Program-made: the position numbers and the translations under genes
Notes under the pieces: generated by a model
The model's input: only the letters and a program-made list of their open reading frames with translations
What the model was told of the DNA's origin: nothing
Database searches by the model: none
Shown here: positions 33,401 to 40,112 of the stretch, piece by piece
Position numbering within the stretch: position 1 is the stretch's first letter
Layout: each line of letters starts with the position of its first letter
Source of the DNA: Prorocentrum cordatum
Lineage: Eukaryota > Sar > Dinophyceae > Prorocentrales > Prorocentraceae
DNA length: 64,000 nt
Reading direction: 5' to 3'
Assembly: GCA_963575745.1 (NCBI GenBank)
Contig: CAUYUJ010019892.1
Location: 1-64,000, forward strand

Positions 33401-36400
33401 CGGTTATTCAGAACACGTCTCGACGCATGGACACAAGCAAGATGGATCTCTCGGGCGAGCTTAGCAGGGTGATGAGCGAAGAAGGACATGGCAAGGAAAT
33501 GATACAGGCTTCTCCCAAGTCCGACAGAGTCGACCTCTCTGGTGAGCTCAGCAAGGTGATGAATGATGAACGACATGGCAAAGAACTCGTACATTCCTCC
33601 TCGAGCTCATCCGGACATCAAGTACCTCAGCCTGTTCATCAAGTACCTCAGCCTGTTCACCAAGTACCTCATCCAGCTCATCAAGTATCTCAACCTGCTC
33701 GACCAGTTCCTCTTCAAGCGACAGCCGGACAATTGGTTCCTGATGACTCTCTAATTTCCTCGGAGAACTTCGACATGTCAAGGCCTTTGAGCGAAATAAT
33801 GGCGGACTCCTCTCGGCAGGAACCTGATCAGACGGCATCGATGGGTCCCGCAGACACTCAGGACAAATCTGCCATGGAAGTGTCAAGTCAAGATCATCAG
33901 ATGTCAACACCTTCTTCTAGCACGGCAGTGCCTCTCACAGACATTGCGAGACCCTCGTCAAGCACGACTTGCTCAAGAACACCTACGACATCCAGAGAGC
34001 CGAACATCGAACGCAAGCCTGTGCAGAAGCGAGATCGAGGTGACCGAGTTCCCGGACAGGACGCGATCGTACAGCCGGCGTACCGACCTTATGCAGGTTC
34101 TCGAGATGGACCGAGTGCTGGACGCGAACCAGCCTCAAAACGAGATCACGAAGCAGATCCAGGAATGTCAACGTCGATGGAGCAACCTGCTCAACGACCT
34201 TACGCTGGAGAATCTCCGCCGGCACGACCGACGGAAAGCGACCTGGACATCTCTCGGGAACTTAGCAAGGTCATGGAAGAGAACGTAACACCTATTGCTG
34301 ACGCAGACGGAGAACAAAGTGCAGAAGGCGGACCTCTGGTGGAAGTACCAGCTGATACCTCGGAGAATGCGAATGATTCATCACTTCTTGGACTCTCAGC
34401 CGCAGATTGGGAACAACTCAACGGACTGCCTTCAGCAGAACCCGTTTCCATCGAGTACCCCGTTCGAGTTGATATGCCAGAGAGTTCACACTATGTTGGA
34501 AAGGACGAGGACATCTTCACCAGACGGAACACCTCAACCAGCTGTATGTTTATGACAATGGACGATGAGGAGTATCTGAACGACGTTAGAGAAGCATACA
34601 TGGCGGATTCTATGACTATGGTATTGGAACAGCAACGTCAGGCAAACTTCTTCACGGACGAGATCAGGCAGACGGACGATGCACCCTCAGGTAACCTTCC
34701 TTGGAAACGATCACAGGCAGCATGGGTTATCGCCGGACCCTGGAAGGAGAACCAGTGTTTCTTGTTCGACTTGTACACGGGCGAAGCGGTGATCTATGCA
34801 TCTCAAGCGGACGGCAACCTGACGGAGCAGGAGATCTACGAGAATTGGGATCTGGTCGAGGCTGCGGATCGGCACGAACTCACGGCGTTTTGCACTCACA
34901 CGGTGTTCGCATGCGCGGCGGTCAAGAACCTGGACTCCAAGAATATCATCGACGCGGTTTGGGTTCGCAAGTGGAAGTTCAACCCGAAGACTCAGAAATG
35001 GGAAGTAAAATCCAGATTATGTGGACGCGGCTTCTTGGACTCCCAGAAACACCAGATACAGAGACACTCCAGTACGGCATCAAGGATCAGTCAGAAGCTG
35101 GTGGTCAGCATGGCGCAGTGTCACTACTTGACAGAGCTTGAGAGCTGGGACATATCCACGGCATTTCTTCAGGGCCTATCGTTCGATGAGTTGAGGAAGC
35201 GCTCGAAGGAGCTAAAGTTATCGTGTACCACGGTCAGGAAGGTCTACCTCAATCCTCCGGCCAACGTGTGGCGACACCTCGCGGACATCAAGGGCAGCTC
35301 TGTGGTGGTACGGCCAGTGGATTATGGTCTGTTCTTGTTGGAACTGCTCAAGCCTATGTACGGACTGGTGGATGCACCTCACTTGTGGCAGATCGCTCTC
35401 ACGTTATTTCTGGTTTCCCATCTTGAAGCACGTATCAGCCTGTGGGACGACAATTTTGTGTACTGGACAGTGAAGGACATAGATATACTTCGACGGCGAC
35501 ACCCTCATAGAGCACAAGAATGTGGAGTTTCAGAGAGCTTGCTCATATCCATGACGGACAAGTTGGCGGCGTGTCTATCAATACATGTGGACGATCTCTT
35601 ATCAGAATCGAGACAGCAAATATTGAATTTCTTGCGTCAACTGCTGGAGACTAAATTCGGAGCGGTCAAGCGGCAGCAGTTACCCTTCACTCACAACGGA
35701 GCTCAGTACAGCAGGCTGGAGAATGACAGTGTTTTGATTCAGCAGACGCAGAACTTGGCCAACATCAAACCATGTGAAGTACCTCCTCTTGGCGATGATC
35801 AGTTGGTATCGGCTCAGCACATACACGGGTTCAGGAGTATTTTGACCAGCATGTTGTTTTTATGTCAATGCAATGTACATATCCTGACGGAAGTTACTCA
35901 ACTGCAGGGTTTCAACAACGAGCCGAAAGTTATGCACCTCAAGCGAGCGAATGCAGTATTGAAGAAGGCGCAGAATGACAATCAACTTCTTGGACTTCAC
36001 TACCCTCGGCTTCGAGGACCTTTCTGCCTGCGGGCAATTGGCGACGCTAATCATACTACGAAAACGAGTGTGTACCCTCAAGAAGGACAAGCTATTCTTC
36101 TCATGAGTGATGTTCCTATGTTGGTTGACCCCAAGACAGACATTGTCACGGACAAGAGTTGCCTCAGTGGTTATTGTCACCCGATGGCTATTCTCTCGAA
36201 CAAGGCGAAGAAGGTGGCTCACTCGACCTCCATGGGCGAAACCAACTGTGCGCTGAGCGTGGTGAGCAATGCCCAGATGATAGCTTTACGGATCACGGAA
36301 ATGCAGATGGACGAACACATACCTCAGAAAGACAGGATACGCAAGATGATGGACATCAACACGGTCGGAGCTTATGAGATTCCCCTGGATCACTGGACGG

Positions 36401-36657
36401 ACTGCAAGGACGTATTCGAGCTGGTGACCGGACTCAAAGGAGTTCCTCAGGATAAGTTACAACGCCTTCCCATCATGGCCTTGAGGGAAGAAAGGATTAC
36501 AACCAGAATCAGGTGGACATTACATGTACCGACGGAGATCATGGTCGCGGATGCTATGACAAAGCCGGGAGTCTTCAGGCAGATGATGAAGTTGCTCACG
36601 ACCGGCTATCTTGATATGGAAATGGTTCAGAAGAATGCTACGGCGAGACGAATATGA
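27412..36657 (+). CDS. Ty1/copia Gag-Pol polyprotein with methyltransferase-like domain (3081 aa)
   Basis: One open frame encodes every function needed for retrotransposition. Numbering is from the first ATG. Gag-like N-terminus 1-380; Lys/Gly-rich basic stretch ~330-360; CCHC zinc knuckle at 388-401 (C-X2-C-X4-H-X4-C). Protease with DPGAS at D673, where most copia proteases have DTG or DSG. C5-methyltransferase-like domain ~1040-1240 with PTC (C1092) and ENP (E1137). Acidic/Pro-Ala linker ~1260-1390. Integrase with H1429, H1434, C1465, C1468 and D1495, D1549, E1585 (D,D35E). A long disordered stretch ~1930-2400. Copia RT with DISTAFL at D2580, KPMYGL and VDD at 2726-2728; RNase H D2878, E2943, D2997. 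The frame is also open upstream from 27181 and would encode a hydrophobic segment (FLSIFLFFVVIYQLILLPLF), but no ATG precedes 27412. Roughly twice the usual copia length, with no frameshift or stop; probably active recently. Confidence 0.93.
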   Translation: MAAGGGADWKLPNTLPEFTRYVPPGWKPGLPEYTFKNFLERLHLWWRITPITDEEAGPLVASRLLDQAFEVAMHMRVDRNGQIYTGDAALALAKTDAVLDPHDGSVVVPENPAGVVHLIQRLKEAFEVHDQDKQGEILDRFWDTRRGSSSLQDFLLRFKQRYDEAESKAGLQLNDTGRTHLLFKWSGLPARRVADIKLHHNGDLTQFNQIYSMISRIAKQEMAAGVTHHHGHYGEHDDEELNDEDYHLSFYTDEDQDEYIDFTYDEDTDLHHRDYMVAESGEWRYGAYDSYWNWYDQDEVESYLDELDLEEAYQMTGFRPKWRYGGFKRKGKGKGRFRSKGRGKGSKGRGRGRKGKGRDAGQHHSSDALYGKKGNGGKTKNKQDSNGCSTCGSKWHRDQDCPAKHRSAAGNQDGKNNAGYTQTLHHFSDYQANTEYTGAALAAGHRGPDDLDYSQWSRQESDFYLDDDMLPDENPKKGKGRGKGKEGKSSKSPSFRSAWQKFNNAGRTPPWSTGFDSISEDSPSDSSWSVISSAAPSPPPGTWASPTTTARGEEDQPPGRKTSFSDLVKGVESQNNRGVPDRPQATRSSASSSTYGLPDRPVRDKPDTPGRLDADGDVSYAGANKGSLSDLWPTHTNLFAVNNACYPTTRGHDEEMILMTSVRGRQRLGLIVDPGASKGLGGTDTAREICDHLLWPKGQDITLKNSHSKLSGIDGKASPSLGLGTIPLNLKALPRSTFTMDLLGGSGSRCPCLLPNESMIEHVASMYTNVLPNKDGVLVINHIGSMGKKVAPTSFLRILYTDSGHYLLPIDDPTANTGEEASALRQAVKDYMEFIFDVNQTAKSNVSTALHVDHSEPSGKPLVCHRSEIPAACSSSVAGFTSPALLPDHGQTPRKDSPQTSSDKCEISTQTSENKSAFNSSTSESRMRHREYQADAAERNEGRPQRSTSITTRTTPMQISQMFYKQWASFTGDMWTGANMWPTSCDRDDVSELERKYRAWPEDFYQQTMLPVITPRNATLWMDHMKGFKVHMQERMSGSGRLSLRCMRLGLQMAFPVDYRCGWNLADSEHQSILTAIRHTLGIKITWWAPTCTPWSQASKGNAEKREAEREAQDPTLSWCVSDIQDGQKRGEHAAVENPATSEIWDKSSLRCLSGLGLRPYVGDHCPFGAVNENGEPIRKRTRYLSTFGLRGATRHCKCKVPHGQLVGHTDGVHRTARAAIYPKQLCDAIGKDIMKIIGQAKTGYYHEEFLTENADGCNYTSYWTCPRCKHGTKTTEPHTRIQGQCKMAGSVPRGAPAPVAAPAPAAAAPAAQAEDSEDEPLVAAPEEPPDEDEPAVQPLQDVPLERAPDASGDQSPALAPEEPAKKNEPEKPASEDDPGTLKEEPKIAKKEWYDVKPSFNLANLLKKLKEAAENKDRKECVRCLLGLHIRFWHASVPDMAILLKQGDCWIPFVAKILPVVPKACRDCRDFLPPATKPQVGISMAVHFNQRVQIDLFFQWDECFILIIDEFSKYKIADFLKDRTAEEILTSVLRCWIRYFGPPARLILDQEGGLVSELCSRMCDKFNIRRSFAGTDDHTLTGLVERWISLVRLCSLKLKKSCQAQGLQVTNADIIHESAMVSNSLVSYGGQSANQVVLGFTPRDFYDMEATTLDSVTSAVDSCPDPFESALRLRMQAKIAMAKSLVEERIARCNRTRQQQTPPGQRLQPGEPVDIYRVPERKDQSGWRGPAELVKLTQGTGIVVWNGIPYILPTRHIRRHTVKLEKIPLGNGNNFVYLLQKNEDTENLFKLMDLVDGTAYGQYTRLGKTFNGNVMACFPPAAQLRLVNHWTLCMQIYKKVFHLKSVDGLLYGTSVKRIPALDRIFHGLLVTWSRANHADYLAQEVRPNKGLNVADYSKGSWEDTSFFLMYRTELPVNPFLDDYEIPNIDDLGNVETMPESMRDIDQDLKDMVSLLPDDDSWDMSSLEYSPDVSRRTVRDRSELVPISAEAQPSSTVPVIQNTSRRMDTSKMDLSGELSRVMSEEGHGKEMIQASPKSDRVDLSGELSKVMNDERHGKELVHSSSSSSGHQVPQPVHQVPQPVHQVPHPAHQVSQPARPVPLQATAGQLVPDDSLISSENFDMSRPLSEIMADSSRQEPDQTASMGPADTQDKSAMEVSSQDHQMSTPSSSTAVPLTDIARPSSSTTCSRTPTTSREPNIERKPVQKRDRGDRVPGQDAIVQPAYRPYAGSRDGPSAGREPASKRDHEADPGMSTSMEQPAQRPYAGESPPARPTESDLDISRELSKVMEENVTPIADADGEQSAEGGPLVEVPADTSENANDSSLLGLSAADWEQLNGLPSAEPVSIEYPVRVDMPESSHYVGKDEDIFTRRNTSTSCMFMTMDDEEYLNDVREAYMADSMTMVLEQQRQANFFTDEIRQTDDAPSGNLPWKRSQAAWVIAGPWKENQCFLFDLYTGEAVIYASQADGNLTEQEIYENWDLVEAADRHELTAFCTHTVFACAAVKNLDSKNIIDAVWVRKWKFNPKTQKWEVKSRLCGRGFLDSQKHQIQRHSSTASRISQKLVVSMAQCHYLTELESWDISTAFLQGLSFDELRKRSKELKLSCTTVRKVYLNPPANVWRHLADIKGSSVVVRPVDYGLFLLELLKPMYGLVDAPHLWQIALTLFLVSHLEARISLWDDNFVYWTVKDIDILRRRHPHRAQECGVSESLLISMTDKLAACLSIHVDDLLSESRQQILNFLRQLLETKFGAVKRQQLPFTHNGAQYSRLENDSVLIQQTQNLANIKPCEVPPLGDDQLVSAQHIHGFRSILTSMLFLCQCNVHILTEVTQLQGFNNEPKVMHLKRANAVLKKAQNDNQLLGLHYPRLRGPFCLRAIGDANHTTKTSVYPQEGQAILLMSDVPMLVDPKTDIVTDKSCLSGYCHPMAILSNKAKKVAHSTSMGETNCALSVVSNAQMIALRITEMQMDEHIPQKDRIRKMMDINTVGAYEIPLDHWTDCKDVFELVTGLKGVPQDKLQRLPIMALREERITTRIRWTLHVPTEIMVADAMTKPGVFRQMMKLLTTGYLDMEMVQKNATARRI
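30180..30196 (+). promoter_or_regulatory. Candidate central polypurine tract (exact copy of the 3' PPT)
   Basis: AGAAAGTAGAATGAGAC is identical over 17 nt to the tract just before the 3' LTR (36859-36875). The next bases also resemble the LTR start: AGAATATCA follows after five bases here and after two bases at the LTR. Ty1 and lentiviruses use an internal PPT copy to prime a second plus-strand segment. The same role is inferred here. The site lies inside the coding frame, shortly upstream of the methyltransferase-like domain. Confidence 0.7.
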
Positions 36658-36858
36658 CACAGGCCAGATACGTATTCAGAGAGCGACCTGGAGAGCATCA
36701 TCAAGTTCGACTGGGTCGACCAGATACACGTGAGTATGGCGCTGCAGGCGCGATCAGATCCTCATCTTTCCTGATCTCCTCTTCCTCTCTCGAGCTGGAG
36801 CTGAAAACCAGTGTTTTTTAGATGCGACTTTTCCCTTGGACTTTTTACAACAGCCCTT

Positions 36859-36875
36859 AGAAAGTAGAATGAGAC
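36859..36875 (+). promoter_or_regulatory. 3' polypurine tract
   Basis: AGAAAGTAGAATGAGAC directly precedes the 3' LTR start at 36876, the normal place for the plus-strand primer of an LTR retrotransposon. It is purine-rich but not pure, with two T residues and a final C. Confidence 0.8.
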
Positions 36876-36991
36876 TGAGAATATCAGCTTATGTCAGTTT
36901 CACATGCAAGGTAGCAGCAGACAGTGATAGACAGCAGTGGACTGTAACTATTAGGGCTCAGGGTTTTGCGCATTCAGAACTAAACATCTCA
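36876..36991 (+). repeat. 3' LTR, 116 bp
   Basis: Near-identical to the 5' LTR, with one T fewer in the GGGTTTTGCG run. It is followed by GT and then a GGGGGGAGGGG purine tract. The region 36658-36858 between the stop codon and the PPT is a short 3' untranslated stretch of the element. Confidence 0.93.
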
Positions 36992-36993
36992 GT

Positions 36994-37262
36994 GGGGGGA
37001 GGGGGGAGGGGGAGGGGGCGGAGAGGAGGAGGAGGAGGAGGAGGAGGAGGAGGAGGAGGAGGAGGAGGCGGAGCGGAGGAAGCGGAGGAGGAGGAGGAGG
37101 AGGAGGAGGAGGAGGAGGAGGAGGAGGAAGAGGAGGGGAGGGAGGAGGAGGAGGAGGAGAGGAGGAGGAGGAGGAGGGGGAGGGAGGAGGGAGGAGGGAG
37201 GAGGGAGGAGGGAGGAGGGAGGAGGAGGAGGAGGAGGAAGAGGGAGGAGGGAGGATTAGGTT
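36994..37262 (+). repeat. (GGA)n microsatellite
   Basis: A purine-only tract that continues the insertion-site tract of the copia element. It ends in GATTAGGTTAGGTTAGG, three pentamers that are too few, and of the wrong unit, to be telomeric (dinoflagellate telomeres are reported as TTTAGGG). Confidence 0.95.
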
Positions 37263-37479
37263 AGGTTAGGCACGCCACTAGACTCGCCACCCCGCGCTGA
37301 CACCGAGGCCCCAGCGCGACATGGCGAGCCCGTGGTTTATCCATCAGTCTCTTCCACCGCCGCCCGCTGGCCCATTTCCCAGCGGGGGCCCACTCCCAGG
37401 TGCCAAGGTCGCGGGCACTCTGGGGTTCACGCACGGCGATCGGGCGGCGGCGGCGGCGACAGGCGCACAGGGCTGCGCC

Positions 37480-37660
37480 TGTGTCACGCCGCTGGCGGGC
37501 GACGGGCCTGGAGCCTCGTCGTCCTCATCGTAGAGCTCTAGCTCGATGTAGTCGGCGGGCTGTACCAATGCCAACCTGCTCGAACTCGAAGCAACCCCCC
37601 TGCGGCCTAACGCCTCGCCGCGCTGGGGAATTTTGCGGCCTAGCCCCTCGGAGAGCGGTG
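37480..37660 (-). pseudogene. Orphan fragment of the LINE-tail peptide repeat
   Basis: On the minus strand this encodes PQRGEALGR, then a Ser-rich joint, then [13 protein letters not shown]. The same succession ([15 protein letters not shown], acidic run) occurs twice in the tail of the LINE at 56260-57020. DNA words GCTCTAGCTCGATGTAGTCG and CCTCGCCGCGCTGGGG are shared. No reverse transcriptase or other LINE domain is nearby, so this is a detached or degenerate tail piece. It lies next to the same 9-bp minisatellite that borders the LINE tail. Confidence 0.7.
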
Positions 37661-37671
37661 CGCATCTGGGT

Positions 37672-38168
37672 CGAGTCCGGGGAGTCCGGGGAGTCCGGGG
37701 AGTCCGGGGAGTCCGGGGAGTCCGGGGAATCCGGGGGAGTCCGGGGAGTCCGGGGAGTCCGGGGAGTCCAGGGAGTCCGGGGAGTCCGGGGAGTCCGGGG
37801 AGTCCGGGGGAAGCCGGGGAGTCCGGGGAGTCCGGGGAGTCCGGGGGAGTCCGGGGAGGCCGGGGAGTCCGGGGAGTCCGGGGAGTCCGGGGGAGTCCGG
37901 GGAGTCCCGGGGAGTCCGGGGAGTCCGGGGAGGGGGAGTCCGGGGAGTCCGGGGAGTCCGGGGAGTCCGGGGAGTCCGGGGAGTCCGGGGAGTCCGGGGA
38001 GTCCGGGGAGTCCGGGGAGTCCGGGGAGTCCGGGGAGTCCGGGGGGGTCTGGGGAGTCCGGGGAGTCCAGGGAGTCCGGGGAGTCCGGGGAGTCCGGGGA
38101 GTCCGGGGGAGTCCGGGGAGTCCGGGGGAGTCCGGGGAGTCCAGGGAGTCCGGGGAGTCCGGGGAGTC
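37672..38168 (+). repeat. GGGGAGTCC 9-bp minisatellite
   Basis: More than 50 copies of a 9-bp unit with scattered one-base insertions. The nine-base period keeps frames open on both strands (Gly-Ser-Pro or Pro-Asp-Ser strings). It is bordered on the left by GGTGCGCATCTGGGT. The same unit makes the arrays at 45106-45260 and 55585-56049. Confidence 0.95.
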
Positions 38169-38175
38169 CAAGGAG

Positions 38176-38223
38176 TCCCGTCATCAGCATCAGCATCAGC
38201 ATCAGCATCAGCATCAGCATCAG

Positions 38224-38303
<80 letters not shown>

Positions 38304-38520
38304 GCATCAGCATCAGCATCAGCATCAGCATCAGCATCATCATCAGCAGCAGCAGCAGCATCATAATCAGAATCATCATCATTATCAGCAGCATCATCAT
38401 CATCAGCATCATCATCCTCACCGCCATCCTCGTCGTCGCCCTCCGAAAGATCACCATCACCATCATCAACCCTATCATCATCATGATCATCACAATCGTC
38501 ACAATCAGCATCATCCCCAT
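38176..38520 (+). repeat. (CAT)n/(CAG)n compound microsatellite
   Basis: CATCAG hexamers, then pure CAT, then CATCAG again, then degenerate. It abuts the preceding 9-bp array. All long frames across it are composition artefacts. Confidence 0.95.
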
Positions 38521-38539
38521 CGGCGCCGTCGTCATCATC

Positions 38540-38936
38540 ATTCGTCCTCCTCGTCCTCCTCGTCCCCCTTGTCCTCCTCGTCCTCCACGTCCTCTTCGTC
38601 CTCCTCCTCCTCTTCCTCCTCCTCCTCCTCCTCCTCTTCCTCCTCCTCCTCCTCCTCCTCCTCCTCGTTCTCCCGTTTGTCATTGTCGTCGTCCTCCTCC
38701 TGCTCCTCGTTCTTCTGTTTCACCTCCTTCTCCTCCTCCTCCTTCTCCTCCTCCTCCGCCTCCTCCTCCTCCTCCTCCTCCTCCTATTCCTCCTCCCCCT
38801 CGTACTCACATTTGTCATCGTCGTCGTCCTCCTCCTGCTCCTCGTCCGTTCTTCTGTTTCACTTATTCATCCTCCTCCTCCCCCTCCTCCTCCTCCTCGT
38901 CGTCCTCCTCCTCCTCCTCCTCCGATTCAGTGCCCT
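38540..38936 (+). repeat. (CTC)n microsatellite with duplicated internal segment
   Basis: Pyrimidine-rich CTC repeat. A segment containing TTTGTCATCGTCGTCGTCCTCC and TTCTGTTTCAC occurs twice (about 38678-38725 and 38813-38862), which shows a local duplication of roughly 135 bp. 38937-39070 is unique-looking and 39073-39172 is an ACG/GAC repeat. Confidence 0.9.
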
Positions 38937-39396
38937 CCTTGCCTGGGGCTTCTCCTCTTTAGAACGCGTGCGACTCCGCCGAGAAACGCTCCGCAGGACA
39001 ACCTCGTAGTGTTAATGCTGGCCAACCTGCCGAGCCACGCCCAGCCGTGGCGACGAGAATGGTTGGACAACGATTCCGACCACGACGACGACGACGACCA
39101 CGACGACGACGACGACGACAAAGATGACGGAAACCACAAAGGCGACGACGGCGACGACGACGACGGTGTCGTCGCCAGCGACGCGCTCCCGGGGGTGGGC
39201 TTGGGGAGGGAATGAGGGCAGGGGGAGGGCCCTTCTGTCAATGGTTTTTCCTCGACAGCAAGAGTGGGTGACCCTAACTCGGATGACTGCGCACCAGCGC
39301 CGCAAGGCAGCGCCGCAGCGTGAAAAGGAGTAGTAAAAGGTGGGTGCAAACTCGCACACGTCATTGAAAAGAGCCCTGAAACGATGCGGCATGATT

Positions 39397-39930
39397 GGAG
39401 GTTGGGGAAAAATCGCGTGGAACGGAAAGCCCCCCACCGGGAAATCGGCATCGGTGTCGTGTTCGTGTCGTGTGTGCGGGCGAGTCGAGGCCGCTTGGGC
39501 TGGCGAGAGGAATGCTGGGCTGAATATTGCCCGCCCACGGCTGGCCGGCGATGCCCCGCAGGTGTCCCGCGCGTGTCCCGTGGGTTTCCCGTGGTGTATC
39601 GCGGTGTCCCGCGGTGGCCCGCGATTGTCCCGCGGGTGTCCGGGGGGGTGTCCCCTGGTGTTTATATGCTGCTGTGCAATGCTATGCTGCGCTATGCCAA
39701 GCAACGCTATGCTATGCGATGCTATTCTATGCGATGCTACGCGATGCTATGCTATGAGGTGCCATGCGATGCTTGAACTCCAATTGGCCCCCTTCCCACA
39801 CCCCAACCTAATTATCCCCCGAAGGGTGTTCGCCGATCCGAACGGACAGCGCCCGCGCAAGAGCCCGCGCAAAGGCAAGCGAGAGAGACGCAGCCAGAGT
39901 GCACTGGGGGCGTCTTGGGGGCATCCGGCG
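39397..39930 (+). repeat. Composite minisatellite element E3
   Basis: Head module at 39397 to about 39505 (GGAGGTTGGG, GTGTCGTGTTCGTGTCGTG), then GTGTCCCGCGG 11-mers (about 39555-39655), then ATGCT/GATGC pentamers (39664-39775), then a tail starting TCCAATTGGCCCCC and containing CCGAAGGGTG (39779-39837), and a downstream block with GAGAGACGCAGCCAGAGTGCA. The tail and downstream block recur at 45610-46010. 39931-40112 shows nothing else. Confidence 0.8.
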
Positions 39931-40112
39931 GGCCTCTTCTGGATAAGCTTCGTTTCTGGGTGGGCTGGTGAGGATGCGGGAAGCATGGGGCATTCGCCCT
40001 TGAGGGCCCTGGCCGTCCCCCCCGGGAGTATGCATATAGAATGCGGCCGAATGCTACCAGGTATCGGCGCATGAGTGCATATCTGGGAAAATCAAGGACA
40101 AGTGAAACATGT

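Larger units (their letters stand above)
27055..36991 (+). mobile_element. Complete Ty1/copia LTR retrotransposon
   Basis: A 9.9-kb element with 117-bp and 116-bp direct LTRs that start TGAGA and end TCTCA, a 20-nt primer-binding site three bases after the 5' LTR, one uninterrupted polyprotein, and a polypurine tract abutting the 3' LTR. The domain order (Gag, protease, integrase, RT, RNase H, with integrase before RT) defines the copia order. The LTRs differ by a single T in a T-run, so the insertion is recent. The bases AC before and GT after both LTRs are shared, so the true ends may extend two bases (ACTGAGA...TCTCAGT). No clean target duplication can be read in the G-rich flanks. Confidence 0.95.

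Noticed and set aside
37250-37270. Telomere-like TTAGG repeats
   Set aside because: Only three pentamers at the end of a GGA tract; dinoflagellate telomeres are reported as TTTAGGG.
37344-39009. Frames of 275-520 codons over the 9-bp, CAT and CTC arrays
   Set aside because: Composition artefacts; the translations are Gly-Ser-Pro, poly-His/Met/Ile or poly-Ser. Only the short [13 protein letters not shown] block inside is kept, as a fragment.
39664-39775. Met/Cys/Tyr-rich frames in the ATGCT pentamers as small cysteine-rich proteins
   Set aside because: They follow directly from the pentamer repeat and the same strings arise at 45.3 kb.
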